Origin: CAZRGV01 sp964599655
GTDB lineage: Bacteria; Planctomycetota; Planctomycetia; Isosphaerales; Isosphaeraceae
Direction of reading: 5' to 3'
DNA: 51,654 bases
NCBI GenBank assembly: GCA_964599655.1
Contig: CAZRGV010000031.1
Location: forward strand, 1-51,654
Below are positions 15,423 to 23,874 of this stretch, piece by piece. The position numbers and the translations under genes are program-made. The notes beneath the pieces were generated by a model, which made no database searches, had not been told where the DNA came from, and worked only from the letters and a program-made list of their open reading frames with translations. Position 1 is the stretch's first letter. Each line of letters begins with the position of its first letter.

Positions 15423-16591
15423 GCGACGGCGGTTCGACGGTCTGGCATCCCCCGGCGACGCTCGGGGTCATTGGCGGCGGTCAGCTCGGTCGGATGTTCC
15501 TCCACGCGGCGCAGCGGATGGGCTATCAGACCGTGGTCCTCAGCCCGACCCGCGACGGCCCGGCCTCGCAGGTCGCGCGCGAGGTCATCGTCGGTCCACC
15601 CGACGACCTGAAGGGCTTGCGAGAACTGGCCTCAAAGGCCGATGCGGTCACCGTCGAGTTCGAAAACGTTTCGGCCCCCGGACTGCGATGGCTGGCGAAG
15701 TCTCGGGTCGTGCGGCCCGGATGGCGGAGCGTCTGGACCGCGCAGAACCGGCTTCGAGAGAAGCGGTTCCTCGATCGGCACGGCTTTCCCCTGGCCCCCT
15801 GGCGGCCCGTGCGCACCGAGGCGGAGCTGGCCTCGGCCGTGCTGAAGCTTGGACGACCCTTGATTCTGAAGACGGCGGCCTCGGGCTACGACGGCAAGGG
15901 CCAGACGAGAGTCGAGCCGGACGACGACCCGTCCTCAGCCTGGGCCGGCCTGGGCCGGGTTCCCTGCGTAGCCGAGGCGGTGATCCAGTTCGCGGCGGAG
16001 GTCTCCTGCGTCGTGGCGCGGGGAGCCGACGGTCAAGCGACGGCGTTTCCCGTCTGCCTCAACCAGCACGACCGGCACATTCTCGACACGACGATCGCCC
16101 CCGCGCCGATCGGACCGATCGTCAGCCAGGAAGCCCGGTCACTCGCCCTGGGGGTCGCCGGGGCGCTCGGGACCATTGGTGTTCTGACCGTCGAGTTCTT
16201 CCTGACCGAGGACGGACGCCTGATGATCAACGAGCTGGCACCGAGGCCGCACAACTCGGGCCACCTGACGATCGAGGCTGGCGTCTCCAGCCAGTTCGAG
16301 CAGCAGGTTCGGGCGCTGTGCGGACTGCCGCTCGGCGATTCCAGCCTGTTGATGCCGGCGGCGATGGTCAACCTGCTCGGCGACCTCTGGGCCCACGGCG
16401 AGCCTGACTGGGACGCCGCATTCCGGCTCGACCCCGGCGTGAAACTGCACCTCTACGGCAAACGGACGGCCGCTCCCGGCCGAAAAATGGGGCATCTGAC
16501 CGTGCTCGACCCCGATCCCGAGACCGCCATGGCCCGCGCCCTCGCTGCCCGTCGGGCGGTGTGCCCGTCCGTCGCTGGCCGATCGGGTTGA
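15419..16591 (+). CDS. purK: 5-(carboxyamino)imidazole ribonucleotide synthase (PurK)
   Basis: A 390-residue ATP-grasp enzyme that makes N5-CAIR from AIR, bicarbonate and ATP. Seen are the N-terminal GVIGGGQLGRMFLHAAQRMG, the TVEFENV element, the ATP-grasp lysine region LILKTAASGYDGKGQ, AEAVIQFAAEVSCVVARG and the metal-binding TVEFFLTEDGRLMINELAPRPHNSGH. The latter two match PurK closely. It begins inside the end of purE. The C-terminus KLHLYGKRTAAPGRKMGHLTV is typical. The gene ends 20 nt before the convergent DUF3179 gene, with no clear terminator between them. Confidence 0.97.
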   Translation: MSDGGSTVWHPPATLGVIGGGQLGRMFLHAAQRMGYQTVVLSPTRDGPASQVAREVIVGPPDDLKGLRELASKADAVTVEFENVSAPGLRWLAKSRVVRPGWRSVWTAQNRLREKRFLDRHGFPLAPWRPVRTEAELASAVLKLGRPLILKTAASGYDGKGQTRVEPDDDPSSAWAGLGRVPCVAEAVIQFAAEVSCVVARGADGQATAFPVCLNQHDRHILDTTIAPAPIGPIVSQEARSLALGVAGALGTIGVLTVEFFLTEDGRLMINELAPRPHNSGHLTIEAGVSSQFEQQVRALCGLPLGDSSLLMPAAMVNLLGDLWAHGEPDWDAAFRLDPGVKLHLYGKRTAAPGRKMGHLTVLDPDPETAMARALAARRAVCPSVAGRSG

Positions 16592-16611
16592 TCGGTCCTC
16601 AGGTCGCGACG

Positions 16612-17349
16612 TCAGAACGACTTCCGTGGAACCGTGGGTGGTGAGCCTGCGGAGTCCGCGTCGAGCGTCGGACTGCCGACGAAGATTTCGGTGTCGGGGT
16701 GCTGGGCTTTCCAGTCCTTCCACGTGGTCCTCGTCACCGGCAAATCGTCATACGGCAAGGGCCTCGCCTCGCCCCAGGAATCAAGCGGTTGGCCCGATTC
16801 GTGAAGGTAAGCCACACCCGCGATCTTCACGATCATATCGCCGTCTCGGAGACCGACGAGGGAGACATCCAGCGGCTGATGCTCGGTTTCGGACGTGTAT
16901 CCCCGGGCGCAGTCGAAAACGTCGCAGTACGCGACCGTGACCGGGCGGTTGCCGATCATGTCATTGATAATATGTTGGGATGGATCGAGCAGGGCGCTGA
17001 GCCGGTAGGCCCTGGCCTTCCCCTCGACCACGACACCGAGAACCGGTTCGTCGTCGCCAACGCGTGACTCATTGGCGCGTTTCACGGGGGGCCGCACCAC
17101 CCCTTCGCTCTCATAGGTCCACCACGTTTCCCCCGACATTCGGCCAGGCCGGATCGTGTTCTGGCTGGCCCTGAGGGAGGATCGCTCGGCCAGGTAGACG
17201 AATCCGATGACGGCCGCCTCGATGGCGATGACCGTGGCGATCATCCCCAGCAAGCCACGCCGTCTCCACCCGGGGCTGAGTTGAGGGAACATTCGCAACA
17301 TCCCGAAATGCCCAAGCCGACTCGCGTTCGCGAATCCGGTTCCAATCAT
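16612..17349 (-). CDS. DUF3179 domain-containing membrane-anchored protein
   Basis: From ATG 17349 the protein has 245 residues: an N-terminal hydrophobic helix (GLLGMIATVIAIEAAVIGFVYL, about 31-52) acting as anchor or signal, then a DUF3179 domain. The domain is recognised by VLGVVVEGKARAYRLSALLD, the INDMIGNRPVTVAYCDVFDCARGY block and SWGEARPLPYDDLPVTRTTW. Cysteines in AYCDVFDCARGY are conserved in the family, whose function is unknown. The frame is open well upstream, but that part has no family character. The start is uncertain: ATG codons at MLRM and MFPQ are alternatives. A TATAAT sequence at 17368-17373 lies between this gene and the divergent TPR gene. Confidence 0.8.
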   Translation of the reverse strand: MIGTGFANASRLGHFGMLRMFPQLSPGWRRRGLLGMIATVIAIEAAVIGFVYLAERSSLRASQNTIRPGRMSGETWWTYESEGVVRPPVKRANESRVGDDEPVLGVVVEGKARAYRLSALLDPSQHIINDMIGNRPVTVAYCDVFDCARGYTSETEHQPLDVSLVGLRDGDMIVKIAGVAYLHESGQPLDSWGEARPLPYDDLPVTRTTWKDWKAQHPDTEIFVGSPTLDADSAGSPPTVPRKSF

Positions 17350-17455
17350 GGGACTCACGCGATAGGATATAATAGACTTCGGGAGGTTGCAAACGGTGTG
17401 AGCATCAGGCAGTGATATTGAAACGCGATTACGCGAAGTGATCTTGGTACTCGGC

Positions 17456-18712
17456 ATGAAACGGAAACGCGTTGAGGCCGTCGCCTCTCCTGTCGCGGGT
17501 CGTGAACGAAGGGGCCTGGGCGCTCTGGCTGGTGTGGGTGTCGGGCTCGGTGGGGTTGGACTTCTCGCGGGCGTGATGCTCCTGCCGTGGCTTCGGACGG
17601 AATCCGACCCCGAGCAACTCTGGCGGCGAGCCCGGGCAGAGGCAAGCGCGGGTGCCTGGCAACAGGTTGATGCGACACTGGACCGCCTGGCGCGATCCGG
17701 CCCCTTGACGGCAGAACAGTGGATGCTCCGGGCCAATGTCGACCAGGAACTTGGCCACGTTGACCGGGCGCTGGCCGACCTCGAGCGGATCGCTCCGAAC
17801 GATCCTCTCGCCGCGACGGCACGGCAGATCGCTGGCCAGCTCGAGCTACGGCGGGGCCGAATGCCCGCGGCCGAATCGAAGTTCCTTGAGGCGATCGCGC
17901 TCGATCCGTCGATGGAGCAATCTCATCGTGAGTTGATTTTCATTTACGGCATGCAACTCCGGCGGCGGGATCTCGACACCCGGTTTCGGGCCCTGAGCCG
18001 GTTGGCAACCCTGGATCAGAACCAGATTTTTCTGTGGTGCCTGAGCCGATCGGTGAGCTGGAGGCCCGACGAGGCGGCCGAGGATTTGGCGCGTTACGTG
18101 AAGGCCGATCCGAACGATCGCTGGTCGCGCCTGGCCTTGGCCGACAACCTCCGGAGGCTGGGCCGGCTTGCCGAGGCCAGCGAGGCGCTGGCGGCTTTGC
18201 CCGACGACGACCCGGACGCCCTGGCTCTTCGGGTCGAAATCGCGCTCGATCGTCACGATGAGACGGCGGCGATCTCGCTCCTGGCCCAGGGGCCCGCAGA
18301 GCATCCCGCGTTGGCTCGTTTGCGAGGCCGATTGGCTCTGACTCGGCGCGATGGTCCGACAGCGGTCCGTGCCTTCCTGGCCGCGGATGCCTCGGAACCG
18401 AACGACCGCGAAACCCTCTTCGGTCTGGGAGCGGCGTTCCAGCTCGTGGGCGAGCGGGACCGGGCGAAGATCGTACTGTCCCGGGCTCGGAACCTGGATC
18501 GGGTCTCCAGCCTCTTGCAGAAGGTCGCAACCCCTTCCGGCAAGAACAACGCCGAACTCTGGTTTGATCTCGGATCGGCCTGCAAAGACGCTGGACTTTT
18601 TCCCCAGGCCCTCGCCTGGTATCGACTTGTGCTCGCGCACGACCCGGCGCACGCGGAAGTCCGGCAGGCGATCCTGGATCTGGAAGCCTCGCTCAAAGAC
18701 ACAAAAACGTGA
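17456..18712 (+). CDS. TPR-repeat protein with N-terminal membrane anchor
   Basis: A 418-residue protein from ATG 17456 (an in-frame GTG at 17438 is an alternative). MKRKRVEAVASP is followed by a hydrophobic helix (about 28-47), then tetratricopeptide-like repeats over the rest, for example PLAATARQIAGQLELRRGRM, ALADNLRRLGRLAEASEALA and LGSACKDAGLFPQALAWYRL. This suggests a periplasm-facing protein-interaction scaffold. It is followed 52 nt later by a multihaem cytochrome c gene on the same strand. TPR proteins often accompany multihaem cytochromes in Planctomycetes, where they may organise electron-transfer complexes. No enzymatic motif is seen. Confidence 0.75.
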   Translation: MKRKRVEAVASPVAGRERRGLGALAGVGVGLGGVGLLAGVMLLPWLRTESDPEQLWRRARAEASAGAWQQVDATLDRLARSGPLTAEQWMLRANVDQELGHVDRALADLERIAPNDPLAATARQIAGQLELRRGRMPAAESKFLEAIALDPSMEQSHRELIFIYGMQLRRRDLDTRFRALSRLATLDQNQIFLWCLSRSVSWRPDEAAEDLARYVKADPNDRWSRLALADNLRRLGRLAEASEALAALPDDDPDALALRVEIALDRHDETAAISLLAQGPAEHPALARLRGRLALTRRDGPTAVRAFLAADASEPNDRETLFGLGAAFQLVGERDRAKIVLSRARNLDRVSSLLQKVATPSGKNNAELWFDLGSACKDAGLFPQALAWYRLVLAHDPAHAEVRQAILDLEASLKDTKT

Positions 18713-18764
18713 ACGCAACAGGGAATTTGTCCGAGCCGCTCGAGCACCTGGAGGAGCGATCATC

Positions 18765-20027
18765 TTGGCCGACTCGGCTTCCGGTTCCGGACCGGCTTCC
18801 CATCGAGGACAACCCGCGGGCCGGGAGGTCGTGCTCGTCGGCCTGATGTTTCTGGCCGGGGTTGTGGGAATCCTCACGTGGCTTGCCTTGACGCCCGCCA
18901 GGACGCGAGAGGCGGAGCGCCCCTCCAGGGTCGCGAATACCCGCGCGGAGGCTTCCTCGTATGTCGGCGATTGGGCCTGCCGCGAGTGCCATCCAGGCGA
19001 GTTCGAGGCCCATCGGAACTCGGGACACTCGAGGACCTTGCGCCGCGCCGCGACTCGAGGACTCGCCAGACGGCTCGATGGTCGAACCCTGAACGACCCC
19101 GAACAGCCGGAAGCGACCTGGCGATTCCAGCTTCAAGATGGCCGATTCACGACGGAACGGGTCGAGAAGGAATCCACGGAACGGTTTCTGATTGATTACG
19201 CCTTCGGGTCGGGACATCACGCCACGACATTCGTGTCGCTGATCGATCGCGACCCGAACCCGCCGCGCATCCTGGAACATCGTTTGACCTACTACGGCCA
19301 CTCCGGGGCTCTTGACGTGACTCCCGGACAGTCGCGGTGGGGCCACGCCGAAGGAAACACGCTCCATGGTCGCGTGCACACACCGGAGAACACCCTGGCC
19401 TGTTTCGCGTGTCATACGACCGTGACCTCGGATCGAGGATCGACGATTCTTGACGAGTCGACCATGATTCCGAACGTCTCCTGCGAGCGGTGTCACGGTC
19501 CCGCGCGTTCGCATGTGGAGGCGGCCCGGCGAGGGGCCGACGTCGATGCCCTCGCCATGCCCTTCGGCCTGAACGGCTGGACTACCGAGGAGCAGATGCG
19601 CCTCTGCGGCCGTTGCCATCGCCTTCCCGAGATGATGCGGCCTGGAACCATCCGGGTTGAGAATCCGGCCCTCGTGCGGCACCAGACCGTGGGTTTGTCG
19701 CGATCGACTTGCTACACGAAGAGTCAGGGAGCGCTCCACTGCCTGACGTGCCACGATCCCCATGAAACGACCTCACACGATCGCGTTGCGTACGAGTCGG
19801 CATGTCTTGACTGCCATCAGGGTCCGAATCGTCCCCACTGCTCGGTCTCACCGCGCTCCGATTGTCTCGATTGCCACATGCCGCGCAGGCTCGTGACGCG
19901 AGGCATGATCATGACCGACCACTGGATCCGCATCCTTCCGCAATCGCGAGGCAAGGGAACCCATCCGGCCGCGCCCACGGCCACCGCGCCCTCTGCGGCA
20001 TCCACGTTGACCGCCCATGGGCGCTGA
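18765..20027 (+). CDS. Seven-haem cytochrome c, membrane-anchored
   Basis: The start is TTG 18765, chosen because GGAGGAG lies 8 nt upstream and the frame before it overlaps the TPR gene without meaning. The 420-residue product has an N-terminal hydrophobic helix (VVLVGLMFLAGVVGILTWLAL, about 21-43), so it is tethered on the periplasmic side. Seven CxxCH haem sites occur in order: CRECH, CFACH, CERCH, CGRCH, CLTCH, CLDCH and CLDCH. SSYVGDWACRECHPGEFEAH with a later SGHHATTFVSL stretch resembles cytochrome c554-like and related multihaem proteins found with TPR partners. Electron donor and acceptor are unknown. The C-terminus after the last haem is low complexity (TATAPSAAST). Confidence 0.85.
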   Translation: MADSASGSGPASHRGQPAGREVVLVGLMFLAGVVGILTWLALTPARTREAERPSRVANTRAEASSYVGDWACRECHPGEFEAHRNSGHSRTLRRAATRGLARRLDGRTLNDPEQPEATWRFQLQDGRFTTERVEKESTERFLIDYAFGSGHHATTFVSLIDRDPNPPRILEHRLTYYGHSGALDVTPGQSRWGHAEGNTLHGRVHTPENTLACFACHTTVTSDRGSTILDESTMIPNVSCERCHGPARSHVEAARRGADVDALAMPFGLNGWTTEEQMRLCGRCHRLPEMMRPGTIRVENPALVRHQTVGLSRSTCYTKSQGALHCLTCHDPHETTSHDRVAYESACLDCHQGPNRPHCSVSPRSDCLDCHMPRRLVTRGMIMTDHWIRILPQSRGKGTHPAAPTATAPSAASTLTAHGR

Positions 20028-20379
20028 CCCCACACCTCGCCGAACCCACAGGCCCCCTCGGCCTCTCTTGGTTCGGGATCCGCCGGCCTCGCCGGCCAAG
20101 GCGCCAGCGAGGCCCGCCAATCGACCCCATGGTCCACACCACTGTGCGAATGTCGGCTTCGGAACGGGTCGAGATCGAGCCGCGTCGACCCAATCGTGGC
20201 GCCATGCTTCCTGTCATGTCGCGATCTTGATCAAAATGGATCGAGAAATGAGTGGGGGCTTGCGTTCCTCCTCGAAGACGTTATCCTGGCAAGACGATCA
20301 ACAAGTCGATTTTGACTTGTTAGATCAGTCGCATAGAAAAAACTGCATTTTCTAGTCGCAAAACGAGGAGACGAGATCG
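20028..20379. other. Intergenic region with leader hairpins before the DUF1559 gene
   Basis: No convincing gene. From about 20230 the composition becomes A+T-richer, and two inverted repeats precede the start: AACAAGTC/GACTTGTT (20300-20307 and 20314-20321) and TAGAAAA/TTTTCTA (20334-20340 and 20348-20354). GAGGAG lies about 10 nt before ATG 20380. This is probably promoter plus a structured 5' leader. Confidence 0.55.
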
Positions 20380-21453
20380 ATGGTCCACACATGCTCGCGG
20401 GCCGCAGGGCCCGCGAAGAAGCGCGTCCGCGCGCGGTTGGAACACCGCGGCTTTACGCTGATCGAGCTTTTGGTGGTGATCGCCATCATTGGCGTCCTGA
20501 TCGCGTTGTTGCTCCCAGCGGTTCAGGCTGCTCGGGAGGCGGCCAGACGATCGCAGTGCACCAACAATCTGAAGCAGATTGGTCTGGCCTTGCACAACTA
20601 TCACGACGCGGTTGGGTCGATGCCGCCGGGGCATCTCGGAACCGGCTGGAACGACTGGTCGGCGAGCGTGATGTTGCTGCCGTACCTGGAGCAGGGTCCC
20701 GTCTTCAACTCGATCAATTTCGCTCGAACGGGACTCGCCGCGTGGCCAGGGTACTGGGTCAACCGGACGATCTTCCGGCTGCAACTGAACGTGCTGAACT
20801 GCCCATCCGATGTGGACCGATTGACCAATCCGGAGGGGCATCATAACTACTGCGGAAATGCCGGGAACGCGCCGGAGTCGTTCTTCGACAACCACAAGGA
20901 CGGCGCCTGCAACGGTTGTTTCTTCTCGGTCAACCACTGCCGGCCGGTTTCCTTCCGTGACGTCATCGACGGGCTGAGTCAGACGGCTGCCTTCAGTGAA
21001 AAGGTCAAGGGGATCGGCTCCTATAGCAACCGCTACGATCCGCTCAAACCCACCTCGGCAATTGTCAATGTGCCAGTGACGCCGGGACCGAACAACGACA
21101 ACGTTCCGCAATTCTACTACGCGCTGTGCAAGGCTCAGGCTCCCAACCCTGGCGTCACTCTGGCGACCAGTGGCGCGATCTCCCAGGGCCAACTTTGGTT
21201 CGACGGCCATCCCGAGACCGGCCTTTACAACCACGTGATGCCGCCCAACACCTGGAGTTGCGACGATTCCAACAACGCCTGGGTGAATGACGGCGGGGCT
21301 TCCACGGCCAGCAGCCGGCATCCTGGTGTCGTCAACGTGCTCATGGCCGATGGCTCGGTCCACTCGATCAAGCAGACCATCGCTCCAAACATCTGGTGGT
21401 ATCTTGGTAGTCGCGCTGGTAACGAGGTCGTCTCGCAGGCCGATTACCAGTGA
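20380..21453 (+). CDS. DUF1559 prepilin-like protein
   Basis: A 357-residue protein of the very large planctomycete DUF1559 family. EHRGFTLIELLVVIAIIGVL (residues 21-40) is a type IV prepilin/pseudopilin N-terminus. Cleavage is expected after G24 with methylation of F25, and E29 is the conserved glutamate. Next come PAVQAAREAARRSQCTNNLKQ and GLALHNYHDAVGSMPPG, both diagnostic of DUF1559. The C-terminal SRHPGVVNVLMADGSVHSI is the H-x9-DG motif typical of the family. These proteins are thought to be exported surface or pseudopilus-like proteins; their role is not established. ATG 20380 has GAGGAG upstream. A small lipoprotein of a type often paired with DUF1559 lies convergently downstream. Confidence 0.95.
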   Translation: MVHTCSRAAGPAKKRVRARLEHRGFTLIELLVVIAIIGVLIALLLPAVQAAREAARRSQCTNNLKQIGLALHNYHDAVGSMPPGHLGTGWNDWSASVMLLPYLEQGPVFNSINFARTGLAAWPGYWVNRTIFRLQLNVLNCPSDVDRLTNPEGHHNYCGNAGNAPESFFDNHKDGACNGCFFSVNHCRPVSFRDVIDGLSQTAAFSEKVKGIGSYSNRYDPLKPTSAIVNVPVTPGPNNDNVPQFYYALCKAQAPNPGVTLATSGAISQGQLWFDGHPETGLYNHVMPPNTWSCDDSNNAWVNDGGASTASSRHPGVVNVLMADGSVHSIKQTIAPNIWWYLGSRAGNEVVSQADYQ

Positions 21454-21810
21454 GCTCTCTCCGTGGTCTTTAGGCCAGTCGGTTGATCCGCGCGGTTTCC
21501 CCTCCATTTCCAGGGATCAACCTGCGAGAGGTTCCCAGGGGCAGTTCAATCCCCCCCGTCCCGTCCCCTGAGCCTGATTGGGATGGACTCCATCCCCGGA
21601 CCTGGGCGAATTTCGTCTTACCCGATCCGCATCTTGAATCCTTCGGATCGTTTTGCGATCCTGCGTCGCGATCGGACCGATCCGCGCGCCGAAGGGATCG
21701 TGGCGCGCATCGGCAAACGGGGTTCGCGCCGCACCCAGGGGATGCGGTCCACCTTGAAGCCCGAGCGGACTCACAGTCGATGGCGAACCCGCCCGGGCCG
21801 TTCCGAACGA
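21454..21810. other. Intergenic region between convergent genes
   Basis: About 360 bp between the DUF1559 stop and the lipoprotein stop. I see no gene and no strong terminator hairpin. Confidence 0.5.
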
Positions 21811-22197
21811 TTACTCCTTGGGTGGCAGTTCGACGTCGAAGGTGTTCGCACCCGACTGCACGTCGAAGGTCTGCGCCGCGTAACCAAGCTCGGGTTCCTT
21901 GTCGATGGCCGGCCCCGTGACCGAGATGGAATTCTGGCCCACCAGGGTGGAGATCTCATAGGTGCCGTCGAGGCCGACTTTCGCGATTCTTGGGGTCGCG
22001 TCAGTGCGCTGATAGTTTGCCGGATCAAAGGTGATTTCGCCTCCGTGCATCGGTTTGCCGTGCACCTTGATTGTGCCGGTCACCTTGGCTTCGCTATTCG
22101 AGGTCTCCACCGAGGGCGCTCCACTTCCGCAGCCCCAGGAGGCGAGTACCAGGGGAGCGAGCGCGAAGCCTCGAAGAATGAAATGTGTCTGTCGCAT
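21811..22197 (-). CDS. Transthyretin-like lipoprotein
   Basis: A 128-residue exported lipoprotein. A hydrophobic signal ends in LASWGC, with C23 the lipidated cysteine, followed by a Gly/Ser-rich linker. The mature part VTGTIKVHGKPMHGGEITFD, then KVGLDGTYEISTLVGQNSISVTG matches the small carboxypeptidase-regulatory/transthyretin-like fold common in planctomycete lipoproteins, often encoded beside DUF1559 proteins. No catalytic residues are expected. It is probably a surface beta-sandwich of unknown role. Here it is convergent with, not co-directional to, the DUF1559 gene. Confidence 0.8.
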   Translation of the reverse strand: MRQTHFILRGFALAPLVLASWGCGSGAPSVETSNSEAKVTGTIKVHGKPMHGGEITFDPANYQRTDATPRIAKVGLDGTYEISTLVGQNSISVTGPAIDKEPELGYAAQTFDVQSGANTFDVELPPKE

Positions 22198-22814
22198 CGA
22201 TCAATTCCTCATGGGGCTCGGGTTGTGAAGAGGATTGGTCCTGAGGAGATCGTGGCACGGCCTCCCAACTCTCAGAGAGTCGAATCGTGACCACCGTTCT
22301 CGAACGGAGGGAAAGTTTCCTCACCTGGTTGCGGAGACCAGCACCAATGGGGGGCGAGGCCGAGGGGGAATGTCGACACGTCCGAGATGGTCGTATCGGC
22401 GACCGCAATTTGGAGCGCGGTGTTCGCCGCTGGAACAGAGCTTCAGATTAACACAATCGTTTCCACAGACAAGATGGCTGAAGCCTGCTCTTATAAGTCG
22501 TCCACGAAGAGAGTCGTGGGAAATTGCCTCTTTGTTGCATTCAATATCGTATGCTCGCAATGATGATTGGTTTGATTTATTAGACCGCTCGATGTTGGGG
22601 ATCTTCGAGCCGGTCGACACGATGGTCCTTGAGTGGTGTGAATGGATCCGCGTCGAGTCCGCCCTGGCGCGCGTTTCTGAAGGAGGCTTCTCCTCTTTCC
22701 ATGGTCCCTGGGTCCGTACAATGAAGAGGTGGTAGCCAGGTCGATAGATCGAGGGGGCGGCGTTTCTTCGAGTGGCGCTGGTCCTCGTGATCGTGTTTGG
22801 TTTCGGCGTGAGGT
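22198..22814. other. Long intergenic region, A+T-rich in its second half
   Basis: About 620 bp between the divergent lipoprotein and batA-like genes. An open frame at 22235-22735 has no recognisable protein character. About 22440-22640 is clearly richer in A+T than the neighbours and probably holds the promoters of both flanking genes. No RNA gene was recognised. Confidence 0.5.
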
Positions 22815-23825
22815 ATGGTCGTCGTGCGACTGGCGGAACCCGCTTGGTTGATCGTGCTGGTGTTCGTGCCGCTTCCGTGGATCTGGGAGTGGTCGCGGCC
22901 GAGGCTCGCCTGGCCGACACTGGCCGGGTTTCGCCGGGCGCCTCGTGGTTGGGCGGGCTGGCCGAGGGGACTGCCGCCGTTGTTGCGGTCGATCGCAGTG
23001 GGATGTGTGGCGGTGGCCCTGGCCAGGCCCCAAACGGTGGCCGGGCAGACGCGGATCGCGGCTCGGGGCGTGGCGATCGTCGTGGCGCTCGATCAGAGTT
23101 CGAGCATGAACACACGCGACTTCCCCTCGGAACGAGGGCCGATCGCGAGGCTCGAGGCCGCGAGACGGACCTTCGAGTGGTTCGTCCGCCAGCGCCCCGA
23201 CGACTTGATCGGCCTGGTCGCGTTCGCGAACTATCCCAACCGCGAGTGTCCGCCGACGCTCGACCACGAGCGGCTGATCGCCTCGGCGACGCGGCTCAAA
23301 ACGGCCCGGCCAGGTGACGATGGAACGAACATCGGCGACGCGGTTGCCTGGGCGCTTGGAGACCTGGCGCCGGCCTCGCCCGCGAGGAAGGTACTGGTGC
23401 TTCTCACCGATGGCCGGAACGAGCCCGCCGTGGGAGCTCGCCCGCCTCTCGACCCGGAAGAGGCCGCCAGGCTGGCTCGAGAGCTTGGCGTGACGCTGCA
23501 CACGATCGCGATCGGCCGCGCCGACGACCTTTCGGGCCGGATCGAGCCGACGATTGACCCGGCTTCGCCCGAAAGGCGGCCCGGCCCAAACTTCGCCTTA
23601 CTCGAACGGATGGCTGAGATCGGAGGCGGTCGGGCCTTTAGCGCCGCCGATGCTCGGAGCCTCGCCGACGTCTTCGCCGAGATCGACCGACTCGAAAAGA
23701 GCCGGGTGACCGGAACCATCAAAACACGTTATCAGGAACATTTTGCCCCGTGGGTCGCGCTGGCGATCGGGGCTCTCGTGCTCGACCGCGCGTTGGCTAG
23801 CGGCCGGCTTCGCCGGCTTCCCTGA
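22815..23825 (+). CDS. BatA-like membrane protein with von Willebrand A domain
   Basis: A 336-residue protein with two N-terminal hydrophobic helices (about 9-25 and 56-72), a VWA domain and a C-terminal TM (about 305-325). The MIDAS metal site begins with ALDQSSSM and is completed by DDGTNIGDAV and LLTDGRNEP. This layout is that of BatA of the Bat operon, an envelope complex linked to stress tolerance and metalloprotein assembly in Bacteroidetes and spirochaetes. The motif RYQEHFAPWVALAIGALVLD is typical of the end of BatA. It is first of three genes (BatA, fused BatB-BatC, BatD). The usual upstream moxR ATPase and DUF58 genes are not in the window. Confidence 0.88.
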   Translation: MVVVRLAEPAWLIVLVFVPLPWIWEWSRPRLAWPTLAGFRRAPRGWAGWPRGLPPLLRSIAVGCVAVALARPQTVAGQTRIAARGVAIVVALDQSSSMNTRDFPSERGPIARLEAARRTFEWFVRQRPDDLIGLVAFANYPNRECPPTLDHERLIASATRLKTARPGDDGTNIGDAVAWALGDLAPASPARKVLVLLTDGRNEPAVGARPPLDPEEAARLARELGVTLHTIAIGRADDLSGRIEPTIDPASPERRPGPNFALLERMAEIGGGRAFSAADARSLADVFAEIDRLEKSRVTGTIKTRYQEHFAPWVALAIGALVLDRALASGRLRRLP

Positions 23826-23874
23826 ACGATCGGGTTCGAGTGCGGTTGGTCCTCAGTTGCGAGGAAATCTCAAC

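Noticed and set aside
22235..22735. Open frame in the intergenic region before the Bat operon
   Set aside because: No recognisable domain, and composition changes within it; more likely promoter DNA.
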